Assembly (NCBI RefSeq): GCF_000185965.1
Contig: NC_014924.1
Location: 2,480,001-2,544,000, forward strand
Source of the DNA: Pseudoxanthomonas suwonensis 11-1
GTDB lineage: Bacteria > Pseudomonadota > Gammaproteobacteria > Xanthomonadales > Xanthomonadaceae
Length of the DNA: 64,000 bases
Direction: 5' to 3'
The translations under genes were made by a program, and so were the position numbers. Below, one piece after another: positions 46,923-54,383 of this stretch. Under the pieces are notes generated by a model. That model was given only the letters and a program-made list of their open reading frames with translations. It made no database searches and had not been told where the DNA came from. Numbering within the stretch: the first letter of the stretch is position 1; each line of letters begins with the position of its first letter.

Positions 46923-47352
46923 CTTCGTCCTGCACGGAGTTGTCGAGCAGGAACTGGCTGATGGCGCGACGCAGGTCGAGGTCATCGGTGCCCGAGGCGA
47001 CGGCGTCGGCGCGGACGGCGTACTCGTAGGCAAGCGCCGACTCTCCCAGGGTCACGTGGCGCTCGGCCAGTTCCAGCAGGATCGAACCTTCGTACGTGGC
47101 GGCGCCGTGCAGCGAGGCCTGTTCCAGCGCGCGCTTGTAGAGCTCGATCGCCGCGCGGTCGTCGGGGGTGAAGTCGGCCAGGGTTTCCCACAGGAAGGGA
47201 TGGTCGCGACCGGCCGCGGCGGTCGATTCGCAGAACTCGCGCAGTTCGGCGTGCAGTTCCCAGGCCGCCTTGCGATCGGCCGACGCGTAGCTGTCGACGA
47301 TGGCACGCGTCAGCTCCAGTACGCGCGCATGGATGTCTTCGGGAACTCGCAT
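46864..47352 (-). CDS. TPR-like helical protein with repeat-encoded C-terminus
   Basis: The 162-residue protein is predicted all helical. ELYKRALEQASLHGAATYEG and LLELAERHVTLGESALAYEY look like tetratricopeptide-type helix pairs. It resembles small TPR-like proteins found beside SUFU and other immunity genes, but no function is proven. The last 20 or so residues (EKPGSECNFPDAPPGPGAA) are encoded by a REP-like element and the sequence between two copies, so the original C-terminus probably ended near NSVQDEE. Confidence 0.7.
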   Translation of the reverse strand: MRVPEDIHARVLELTRAIVDSYASADRKAAWELHAELREFCESTAAAGRDHPFLWETLADFTPDDRAAIELYKRALEQASLHGAATYEGSILLELAERHVTLGESALAYEYAVRADAVASGTDDLDLRRAISQFLLDNSVQDEEKPGSECNFPDAPPGPGAA

Positions 47353-47448
47353 CGGGGGTCCTGCAGGTCGGGGGTCAGGGCCTATTGTCGCCGCGATGGA
47401 AGCGCAGTGGGGTCAATCCGTCGCCACGCCACCCTCGTGTGCTCCCGC

Positions 47449-47780
47449 CTACCTCGACAACAGCCACAGGGCCACGGCGTGCACGCCGATGACGAACATG
47501 ATGGCCCCTGTCCGAGACCCGTGGCACCAGGCGCAGGAACCGGTTGAACCAGCGCTTGCGTTCCTCCTCGTCGAGGCTTTCGAAGTAGGCCTGCAGCTCC
47601 TTCTCGGGCGACCGCTTGAACAGGGCGTCGAACCGCGAGCTTTCCTCGATCCTGATCCCTTGTCAGCGAGCCGGACGACCACGAAGAAGAACAGCGCCCG
47701 GAACAGCAGGCCGGTAACCACGGAGCTCGTGAAGGTGGTTGCGAAGATGATTACGAACAGCGTGGAGATGCCGCTCTACC
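47449..47780 (-). pseudogene. Frameshifted small membrane protein gene
   Basis: Three frames in succession give protein-like sequence. First comes a hydrophobic stretch, TSSVVTGLLFRALFFFVVV. A second frame gives RFDALFKRSPEKELQAYFES followed by LDEEERKRWFNRFLRLVP. A third gives AIMFVIGVHAVALWLLSR and a stop at 47449. Together they would form a protein of about 110 residues with membrane segments at both ends. No start codon is in frame with the first part. Two frameshifts (or sequence errors), near 47655 and 47505, best explain the pattern. Confidence 0.6.
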
Positions 47781-47875
47781 GTCCCCGAAGTTGGACAAGA
47801 AGCCTTGGGGCCAGCGCCCGGAGGGAGCAGGACCTGGCGCACTGGATGGACGTCGACCTCCAGGGCCATCCGCCC

Positions 47876-48325
47876 TCAATCCGCGAACCTGACCTGGGCA
47901 GGACTGAATACCTCGACGTGAGTCTGGTAGTAGTACTTGCCGGTCCGCTTGCCCGCCTCGTCGGCGAAGTCGATGCGGATGCGCCGGGCGATGCCGCGCA
48001 CCACCAGCCTGCGTCCGCGGAGCTCCTGGAACTTCACGCCGAGGTGCTTCTCCAGCCTGGGGACGATCGAGGTGTGCATGCGGATGGTCAGGTTGCGCTG
48101 GTCGCGATAGTCCTTCTCGGAGTTCAGGTAGGACTGATCCGGGTAGGAATCGAGGTTCCTGACCGTAAGCACGAACTCCCCGTGCATGCCGCGGCCGGGG
48201 GCCTCGTTCGCCCCGCGGATCGCCTCGAGCGGCTCGATCCAGCCTTGCCCGGTTGCCGGCACCGAGGCGCAGGCGCTGGCCGCGAGAACAACCATGGCCG
48301 TGAGTAGAAGGATCAGCAAGCGCAT
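47876..48325 (-). CDS. Putative lipoprotein of unknown function
   Basis: The 149-residue protein has a lipoprotein-like signal (MRLLILLLTAMVVLAASACA, Cys19). The mature part has alternating strands: GEFVLTVRNLDSYPDQSYLN, then RNLTIRMHTSIVPRLEKHLG and RRLVVRGIARRIRIDF. It looks like a small OB-fold or beta-barrel domain, possibly related to nucleic-acid or metal-binding periplasmic domains, but I do not recognise a named family. REP-like cluster 4 lies directly upstream. Confidence 0.7.
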   Translation of the reverse strand: MRLLILLLTAMVVLAASACASVPATGQGWIEPLEAIRGANEAPGRGMHGEFVLTVRNLDSYPDQSYLNSEKDYRDQRNLTIRMHTSIVPRLEKHLGVKFQELRGRRLVVRGIARRIRIDFADEAGKRTGKYYYQTHVEVFSPAQVRFAD

Positions 48326-48351
48326 CCGGATTCCATGGGAACAGTGGCAAG

Positions 48352-48565
48352 AAAAAGCCGGGGTCAGAGTGCGATTTCCATCCGGCGCCGCCCTGGGGGA
48401 AAACCGGGGTCAGAGTGCAATTTGCTGCGTGGCAGCGGCCCAGGTGATGCCGGAGAAAGTGCACTCTGGCCCCGGTTTTCCGCCCGCCGCCTGCCGCGCC
48501 AGAGAGAAATCGCACTCTGACCCGGTTTTCTGCGCAAGAAAATCGCACTCTGACCCCGGTTTTTC
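48352..48565. repeat. REP-like cluster 4 (five copies)
   Basis: There are two direct copies (48352-48379 and 48400-48423) and three inverted copies (48454-48480, 48504-48530 and 48538-48565) of the same element. Variants include GGCCCC and a copy lacking one C. The cluster fills the gap between the lipoprotein gene and the upstream cupin gene and can fold into several alternative hairpins. Confidence 0.9.
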
Positions 48566-48572
48566 TGGGGCG

Positions 48573-48893
48573 CTAGCTGTAGAAGACCGCCAGCCAAACG
48601 GTGGGTATGTCCGGATCCGTCCAGGCCACCCTGTGCTTCACGTGGGCGGGAATGTCGACGTAGTCGCCGGCCGACAGCTCGCAGCTGGAACCATCCTCGA
48701 ACTCCAGCGACGCCCTGCCCGCGACGACCATCACCCACTCGTTCTCGCCCTGGTCGTACCACCCGGCTTCCGGCGAGGCGTGGCCCCTGGAGACGATGCG
48801 TTCGATCCTCACCGACGGCGAGCGGACGATGTTCTGGAAGACCTCGTGCGTCAGGTCCGCGGGAAGTGATCCGAGCAGGTTGGCTGGCTTCAT
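48573..48893 (-). CDS. Cupin domain protein
   Basis: The 106-residue single-domain cupin has motif 1-like WYDQGENEWVMVVAGRASLE and motif 2-like AGDYVDIPAHVKHRVAW. It retains His and Glu positions for a bound metal, although the first His pair of the classic motif is replaced (EAGWYDQGENE). Its role may be small-molecule binding or dioxygenation. The start at 48893 (MKPANLLGSLP) was chosen; an ATG at 48926 is also possible. REP-like cluster 4 follows its stop directly. Confidence 0.8.
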   Translation of the reverse strand: MKPANLLGSLPADLTHEVFQNIVRSPSVRIERIVSRGHASPEAGWYDQGENEWVMVVAGRASLEFEDGSSCELSAGDYVDIPAHVKHRVAWTDPDIPTVWLAVFYS

Positions 48894-48998
48894 GGTGGCT
48901 CGGGTCTCCGCCCAGGGATCGAACATGGAGCTTATCGAACCGCACGTCCGACAGCCGGGTTCGGGCGACATCGCCAGGCAGGTCCGGCAGGACAAGCA

Positions 48999-49355
48999 TC
49001 ATGCGTCCTGCTTCGGCCTGGACCAGGGCGGCTCGCGCAGCCAGTAGTAGCAATGGACGCACACCTCCTCGTCGGCGCCGCTTCCCCGCGCGAGGTACCC
49101 GCCTGGTGGTCTGTTGCAGTTCGGGCACAACAGGCTGAGCTGCGAATGCCCCTGCAATGCGATGAGGACGCAAACCAGGGCGAACATCGCCACCAACGCG
49201 AACGCGGACGGCGCGTAAAGGAGCCAGCACACGCCGACGACGAGCGCGGCGACGAGCACTCTTCGTGGGCGGCCATACTTGCGCTCGAACGCGGCCACCT
49301 TGGCGTCCCAGGCCTCGATCACACGCTTGTCGACTGTCGCCCGATAGTTCTTCAT
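48999..49355 (-). CDS. Two-helix membrane protein with zinc ribbon
   Basis: The 118-residue protein has a basic N-terminal helix (AAFERKYGRPRRVL), two adjacent membrane segments (VLVAALVVGVCWLLYA and FALVAMFALVCVLIAL), and a C-terminal zinc-ribbon-like CPNCNRPPGGYL...CVHCYYW with CxxC pairs 25 residues apart. Function is unknown. It is expected in the inner membrane with the ribbon in the cytoplasm. Confidence 0.7.
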   Translation of the reverse strand: MKNYRATVDKRVIEAWDAKVAAFERKYGRPRRVLVAALVVGVCWLLYAPSAFALVAMFALVCVLIALQGHSQLSLLCPNCNRPPGGYLARGSGADEEVCVHCYYWLREPPWSRPKQDA

Positions 49356-49445
49356 GCCCTCGCTCCCTCATCCACCACCGGTACCGTCGGATACATGCCC
49401 CCTGTCGCCCCCATCGCGTCATGGAGTCACGATGCGTCCCCGTAG

Positions 49446-49617
49446 CTAACGGGTCCCGTCCAATACACCAATCCTGCAGCAGCTGCGCCAGTCCAGCTCG
49501 ACACCTGGGTCGACCGCCTTCCCAACCAGGTAACTGGTGGATTCCGCGCGTGCCAGATAGCAGACGCTTACAAAGCTCTATCGCCTGATGCCTTCTGGCC
49601 CACCGAGTCCCTTCCAA
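49446..49617 (-). pseudogene. Possible gene remnant
   Basis: Within the 289-bp gap between the zinc-ribbon gene and the next secreted-protein gene, one minus-strand frame gives natural-looking VCYLARAESTSYLVGKAVDP, continuing to GVELDWRSCCRIG and a stop at 49446. A second frame upstream gives RHQAIELCKRLLSG. It looks like the 3' end of a decayed gene with a frameshift. The evidence is only sequence character. Confidence 0.3.
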
Positions 49618-49644
49618 TCCTGCAAACGCAAGCCGGCGAACACT

Positions 49645-50060
49645 TCACAACTGCTCGGCCATCGTGTCGGAGAAGAAGAAGGAGTTGACCAGCCAGTGAT
49701 CCGCGGGCTTGGAGAACACGAAGCGCCATCCCACCGGGTGCTTCTCGAACTTCTGCACGTAGCGGACGATGGATTTCCCGGCTTTCTCTTCCTTCACGAA
49801 CTCATGGCCGAGGCTGTTGCCGAAGCGCCCCTCCACCATCGGCGCCTGCAGCAGCGCCTGCCCGGTCATTGCTTCCAGTTCGGCCCTGGGAACGACCGTA
49901 TAGGCCTCGCTGACCAGGTCCAGCGCGGCCTTGAGGTTGCCGGCGGACGCCAGCTCCATCACCTGATCGGTGAATGCGCGCATTTCGGCTTCGGACCTGA
50001 ATTCGCGGGCCGGGAGCGTGGCCGGCATGAGCAGCACGCAAGCAGCAGGACACGACGCAT
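49645..50060 (-). pseudogene. Secreted protein gene with a frameshift in the signal peptide
   Basis: The ATG at 50060 follows a strong GGGAGGGGG ribosome-binding site and encodes MRRVLLLA, but the frame then fails. Shifting by one base at about 50038 continues as VLLMPATLPAREFRSEAEMR, completing a perfect signal peptide. The frame then runs to SDTMAEQL at 49645. The total length (416 bases) is one short of a whole frame, so a single-base deletion or sequence error is likely. The mature domain (about 115 residues, GWRFVFSKPADHWLVNSFFF) is of unknown function. Confidence 0.65.
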
Positions 50061-50289
50061 GACATCCCCCTCCCTGTTGGATTGACCCGGATTATGCCGT
50101 GCGCACGGGTTGGCGGAATTGACCTGTTGGGGCCTGCTGGTGGCGTCCGGCGAAAGGCATGGGCGGCGGTGCCATCCACGGGAACGGCCAATGGGAGACT
50201 CGCCGGACCAGCCGGTCTGGATAACCTGGTCCGGATAACCCGGGGGTGCATGTCGGGGACACTCCGGGCCCGGATGACGGGACCTGCTG

Positions 50290-50754
50290 CCTGTTCGCAA
50301 AGTCCGGAGCTTCGCCTGCAAGGCTTTCTACCTTGCGTGCAAGGCTCGGAGCTCCGCCTGCAAGGCTTTCTGCTTTGCGCGCGAAGCTTTTTTCCTTGCA
50401 CGCGAAGCCCGGAGCCCGGCGCGCCGGGCAAATTTCCTTGCGCACAGGGCTTTCAGCCTTGCGGTTGGAACGCTGCGTGGCACGGCGCAAGGCTTTTTGC
50501 CTTGTGCGCAAGGCCCTGGAATCCAGTTGCAAGGCTCCAGGCTTTGCACGCAAGGCTCGGAGCCTTGCAACTGGAGCTTTTTTCCTTGCCATCACAAGCC
50601 CCGGAGGCTTGCGCGCAAGGCTCCAAGGCTTGCGTGCAAGGCAAGGAGCCTTGCGGTCGGAGCTCCTATCCCCGTGCGCAAGCCTCCGGGCCTTGTGCGC
50701 GAGGCTCCCAGGCTTTGCGTGCAGCGCTTTGGGCCTTGTGGCTGGCCGCGGGAA
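50290..50754. repeat. 21-bp tandem array with palindromic cores (about 22 units)
   Basis: About 22 head-to-tail units, nearly all exactly 21 bp (a few 20, 22 or 24), fill 465 bp. The best units contain the perfect 14-bp palindrome CCTTGCGYGCAAGG followed by a 7-bp linker such as CTCGGAG. Clean units start at 50331, 50352 and 50541. Because 21 is a multiple of three, all frames stay largely open; one minus-strand frame reads a heptad of the form A-R-K-A-x-S-L. No ribosome-binding site or normal gene start supports translation. It is not CRISPR: there are no variable spacers. Confidence 0.9.
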
Positions 50755-50868
50755 ACTTGCACGCCGCGATTCGAATTCCCGTGGAGCGGCAGCCTTTGCC
50801 GGCCTGGAGGCTGGGCAGGAAAGACGCTGGGCTCCAGCTTCCGCCGCGACGACGAGTGGGGATCCGGG

Positions 50869-51440
50869 CGGTCGTAGGCCGGGCACGCGGAGCGCACCCG
50901 GGGTGGAGGCCAGGCATCGTGATCCGACGAATCCACGGAAGCCCCGGAGCGGCCTTTGGCCGTGTCCGGCTACACGCGTCGCTGCCTGGGGCGGTGGGAT
51001 GCGCGCAGCTGCCGATCCTCGCCCCCCAAATCGCTCTCCCAAAGGGAGAGGGATTACACGTAACCGGGGTTAGCGAAGCGCACCCGGGGTGCGATCGCAG
51101 TCACCGCCTGACGCATGTGTGAAGGACCCGGATGCGGCCTTCGGCCTTATCCGGGCTACACGCGTCGTTGCCTGGGGCGGCGGGATGTGCAGAGCTGCCG
51201 CCCTGCTTCCCCAACCCTGCTCCCGAAGGGAGAGAGGAATACGCGTAGCCCGGGTAAGCGGAGCGCACCCGGGGTGGGAGTAGCGTGTCGCTGGCAGCCG
51301 CGCACACAGAGGCGCCGGATGCGGCCTTCGCTACACACGTCGTTGCCTGGGGCGGCGGGATGCGCAGATCTGCCGCCCCTCTCCCCAGCTCCTTCCCCAG
51401 GGTTTGAAGGGATTACGCGTAGGTCGGGCGACCCACGAAG
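50869..51440. repeat. Tandem units of about 180 bp carrying GTAG/REP (SMAG-like) elements
   Basis: Three diverged units with anchors at 50971, 51157 and 51332 (offsets 186 and 175) share a TTGCCTGGGGCGG segment and two kinds of hairpin element. One kind begins GTAGCCCGGGTAAGCG and ends ACCCGGGG (50874-50904, 51059-51088, 51245-51274; partial at 51418-51440). The other reads CCCGGATGCGGCCTTCGG then CCTTATCCGGGCTAC (51128-51160; diverged at 50943-50973; truncated near 51313), which begins GTAG on the minus strand. These resemble the SMAG repeats of Stenotrophomonas and enterobacterial REP sequences. No gene is present. Confidence 0.85.
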
Positions 51441-51478
51441 CGATCAAAGGAGGGCCTGGCGGCGGACCCGGTGGCCCG

Positions 51479-51982
51479 TCAGGTTCCATCCGTGTCCTGC
51501 CGCTGCAGGAATTTGTGCATCACGTATGTGCCCACCGGGCCGAGCACGCGGTGCCTGAAGGCAGCGGGCAGCGTGCCCACGACGGCGAAACCAAGCTTCC
51601 TGTACAGCTCGACGGCCGGCGTATTGGTGCTTACGACGTAGTTGAACTGCATGGCCAGGTAACCATCACTCCGGGCCCGGGCAAGACTGTCCAGGACCAT
51701 CGCACGCCCGACACCCCTGCCCTGGGCGGCTGGCCGCACCAGGTAGGTGGCGCTGGCAACGTGCGACCCGAGGCCTGGGTAGTTGGCGCCGTACCTGTAC
51801 ATGCCCAGGACATCCGGACCTTCCGCGGCAAGATAGGTCGCCTGCGCGCCGAACCAGTGGGACTGGAATGTCGCCCGATCGAAGTCGGCGGAGAACGGCA
51901 GCGAATCACCGCCGGCGATGACTTCCTGGAAGATCTCCCACATCGCTGCAAGGTCGGATGGGACTGCCGGTCGGATTTCCAT
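51479..51982 (-). CDS. GNAT family N-acetyltransferase
   Basis: The 167-residue protein has the GNAT fold: MEIRPAVPSDLAAMWEIFQE at the N-terminus, the acetyl-CoA-binding motif A VRPAAQGRGVGRAMVLDSL, and motif B NTPAVELYRKLGFAVVGTLP. The C-terminal GTYVMHKFLQ is typical of the phosphinothricin-acetyltransferase-like/YhhY branch. The substrate is unknown. The start at 51982 (ATG) was preferred to a longer frame with an unusual Pro-rich N-terminus. It borders the repeat block. Confidence 0.85.
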   Translation of the reverse strand: MEIRPAVPSDLAAMWEIFQEVIAGGDSLPFSADFDRATFQSHWFGAQATYLAAEGPDVLGMYRYGANYPGLGSHVASATYLVRPAAQGRGVGRAMVLDSLARARSDGYLAMQFNYVVSTNTPAVELYRKLGFAVVGTLPAAFRHRVLGPVGTYVMHKFLQRQDTDGT

Positions 51983-52349
51983 GGCGGAAGGCACCCCTGG
52001 GCCTGGCGCGGGTGGCACGCCCACACGGAGCACCCGCTGTCGGTGGACGGCGAGCCCTCATCGTGACATGTAACCGCCCAGGGAGTCGGCGGCCGGACCG
52101 GAGGCCACCTTCGCGCCCTGAGGGCCAAGCCATGGCAGCGCACCGGCGTTCTCGCACCTAGAACGCGCGCGGCCCGGGTTCCTGCCAGCCGGGCGCAGCG
52201 GCCGCGGCCGCCAGTCTCCATCGTCTGGGGCGCTTCCGGTGCGCCCGGCCCGCAGGACCGGGAAGGAACTGCAACGGCGTTGCCGTCACCTGGACGCGGA
52301 CGATGGGGTCGCCATCGCTCACGGGTGCGGCAGCGACTGCCGCGATGGC
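51983..52349. other. Intergenic region without a recognisable gene
   Basis: This is 367 bp of GC-rich sequence between the GNAT gene and the end of prpE. No plausible ORF, terminator or repeat was recognised. Confidence 0.4.
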
Positions 52350-54242
52350 TCAGGTGCCGGCGTCGGCGCCGCGTTCCAGCGCGCGCTTCACTTCCTCCAG
52401 CGCGTTGGGATCGTCCAGGGTGGAGAGGTCGCCCGGGTCGCGGTGTTCGGCCAGGGCCTGCAGCGAGCGGCGCAGCAGCTTGCCGGAGCGGGTCTTGGGC
52501 AGGGCGTTGACCACGTACACGCGCTGCGGGCGGGCGACCGCGCCGAGCTGGCTGGCGACGGTCTGCAGCATCCCGCTGGCGGCGCCGGCCGGGTCGGTAT
52601 CGGTGCGCTTGAGCGTGGCGAACACCACCGGCACCTGGCCCTTGACCTCGTCGTGCACGCCGACCACCGCGGCCTCGGCCACGTCCGGATGGCTGGCCAC
52701 CGATTCCTCGATCTCGCGCGTGCCCAGGCGATGGCCGGCGACGTTGATGACGTCGTCGGTGCGGCCGAGGATGAAGGTGTAGCCGTCCTCGTCGCGGATC
52801 GCCCAGTCCAGCGAGCTGTACAGCAGCTCCTTGAAGTGGCTGAAGTAGCTGGCGATGAAGCGGTCGTCGTTGCCCCACACCGTGCTCAGGCAGCCCGGCG
52901 GCAGCGGCGGCTGGATCGCCAGCACGCCCTTTTCGCCCGGACCGACATCCGCGCCGGTGTTCTCGTCGATCACGCGCAGGCGGTAGCCCGGCGATGGCAG
53001 GCCGGGCGAGCCGAGCTTGACCGGCTTCAGCTCCACGCCGGGCATCAGGGTCAGCACCGGCCAGCCGGTCTCGGTCTGCCAGTAGTTGTCGATCACCGTC
53101 TTGCCCAGGGCGTTGGTGATCCAGTCGGCGGTCGGCTCGTCCAGCGGCTCGCCGGCCAGGAACAGGTACTTGAGCTGGGACAGGTCGGCGCTGTCCAGCC
53201 ACTTGGGATCCTGCTTCTTCAGCACGCGCACGGCGGTGGGCGAGGAGAACATGGTGCGCACGCCGTACTTCTCGCAGATGCGCCACCAGATGCCGGGATC
53301 CGGGTTGGTCGGCAGGCCTTCGTAGAGGATCGAGGTGGCGCCGGCGATCAGCGGGCCGTAGACGTTGTACGAGTGGCCCACCACCCAGCCGATGTCGGAG
53401 GTGGAGAACATCGCCTGGCCGGCGCGCACGTCGTAGACCGACCACATCGACAGGGCCAGGGCGACGGCGTAACCGCCGACGTCGCGCTGCACGCCCTTGG
53501 GCTTTCCGGTGGTGCCGGAGGTGTAGAGGATGTAGCTGGGCTCGTTGGATTCCAGCCACTCCACCGGCACCTCGGCATCGGCGTGCTGCGCGGCCAGCGG
53601 GCCGTACTCGACGTCGCGGCCTTCCTGCATCGGCACTTCGCCGGCCAGGCCGCGGTTGACCACCAGCACGTGCGCCGGCGGATGCCCGGCACGCGACAGC
53701 GCCTCGTCCACCAGCGGCTTGAACGGGATGACCTTGCCGCCGCGCATGCCGGCGTCGGCGCACACCAGCACCGCCGGCCTGGCGTCGTCGATGCGCAGGG
53801 CCAGGTTGAGCGCGGCGAAGCCACCGAACACCACCGAGTGGATCGCGCCGATGCGGGCGCAGGCCAGCATCGCGACCGCGGCCTCGACGGTGTGCGGCAT
53901 GTAGATCACCACCCGCTCGCCCTTGTGCACGCCCAGCGACCTGAGCACGGCGGCGAAGGTGTTCACCTCGCGGTGGAGCTGGCGGAAGCTCAGCTCGCGC
54001 ACCTGCCCGGTCTCGGTGGACCAGCCGACCAGGGCCGGCTGGTCGCCACGCTCGGCCAGGTGGCGGTCGACCGCGTTGTGGCAGAGGTTGGTGGTGCCGC
54101 CGACGAACCAGCGCCGGAACGGCGGGTTGTCGTAGTCGAGGATGCGCTGCGGCTGGTCCTTCCAGTCGATGGCGCGGGCCGCTTCGGCCCAGAATTCCTC
54201 CGGTTGTTCGATCGAGCGCCGGTAAAAGTCTTCGTAACCCAT
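52350..54242 (-). CDS. prpE: Propionyl-CoA synthetase
   Basis: The 630-residue acyl-adenylate synthetase opens with MGYEDFYRRSIEQPEEFWAE, and WFVGGTTNLCHNAVDRHL follows, characteristic of PrpE rather than Acs. The P-loop is YILYTSGTTGKPKGVQRD. NYWQTETGWPV is the A5 motif, and the C-terminal catalytic Lys lies in LPKTRSGKLLRRSL. It activates propionate to propionyl-CoA, feeding PrpC and PrpB, which are encoded 15.5 kb away. The start at 54242 is the family start. Confidence 0.93.
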   Translation of the reverse strand: MGYEDFYRRSIEQPEEFWAEAARAIDWKDQPQRILDYDNPPFRRWFVGGTTNLCHNAVDRHLAERGDQPALVGWSTETGQVRELSFRQLHREVNTFAAVLRSLGVHKGERVVIYMPHTVEAAVAMLACARIGAIHSVVFGGFAALNLALRIDDARPAVLVCADAGMRGGKVIPFKPLVDEALSRAGHPPAHVLVVNRGLAGEVPMQEGRDVEYGPLAAQHADAEVPVEWLESNEPSYILYTSGTTGKPKGVQRDVGGYAVALALSMWSVYDVRAGQAMFSTSDIGWVVGHSYNVYGPLIAGATSILYEGLPTNPDPGIWWRICEKYGVRTMFSSPTAVRVLKKQDPKWLDSADLSQLKYLFLAGEPLDEPTADWITNALGKTVIDNYWQTETGWPVLTLMPGVELKPVKLGSPGLPSPGYRLRVIDENTGADVGPGEKGVLAIQPPLPPGCLSTVWGNDDRFIASYFSHFKELLYSSLDWAIRDEDGYTFILGRTDDVINVAGHRLGTREIEESVASHPDVAEAAVVGVHDEVKGQVPVVFATLKRTDTDPAGAASGMLQTVASQLGAVARPQRVYVVNALPKTRSGKLLRRSLQALAEHRDPGDLSTLDDPNALEEVKRALERGADAGT

Positions 54243-54331
54243 GACGTCCCCTCCAGAGGATGGGCCGAGCATAGACCCGGCCCGCCGGGGCGGGGGTGCG
54301 ACCTTGGTCGAAAACACGTGCCCCAGGTACA

Positions 54332-54358
54332 GGAAAGGCCGGTTTTGCCGGCCTTTCC
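54332..54358 (-). terminator. Hairpin between the S9 peptidase and prpE genes
   Basis: GGAAAGGCCGG (54332-54342) pairs perfectly with CCGGCCTTTCC (54348-54358) over a five-base loop, 26 bases beyond the S9 peptidase stop. No T-run follows on the minus strand, so termination may be partial. Confidence 0.6.
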
Positions 54359-54383
54359 ATGGGTCACAGGTTGATCGTGGCGA

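Noticed and set aside
48364-49617. A 417-residue minus-strand frame spanning cupin and zinc-ribbon genes
   Set aside because: It is out of frame with both recognisable genes and passes through five REP-like elements.
50290-50754. CRISPR array or repeat-protein gene
   Set aside because: Units are contiguous 21-bp repeats without unique spacers and no cas genes are near. The heptad-repeat peptide frames have no ribosome-binding site and extend into unrelated REP sequence.
50082-51122. Open frames of 270-350 residues across the repeat block
   Set aside because: They arise because 21-bp units keep all frames open; the translations are low-complexity and have no start signals.
52350-54242. Acetyl-CoA synthetase (acs)
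   Set aside because: The N-terminus and overall length (630 residues) fit propionyl-CoA synthetase PrpE better than Acs.
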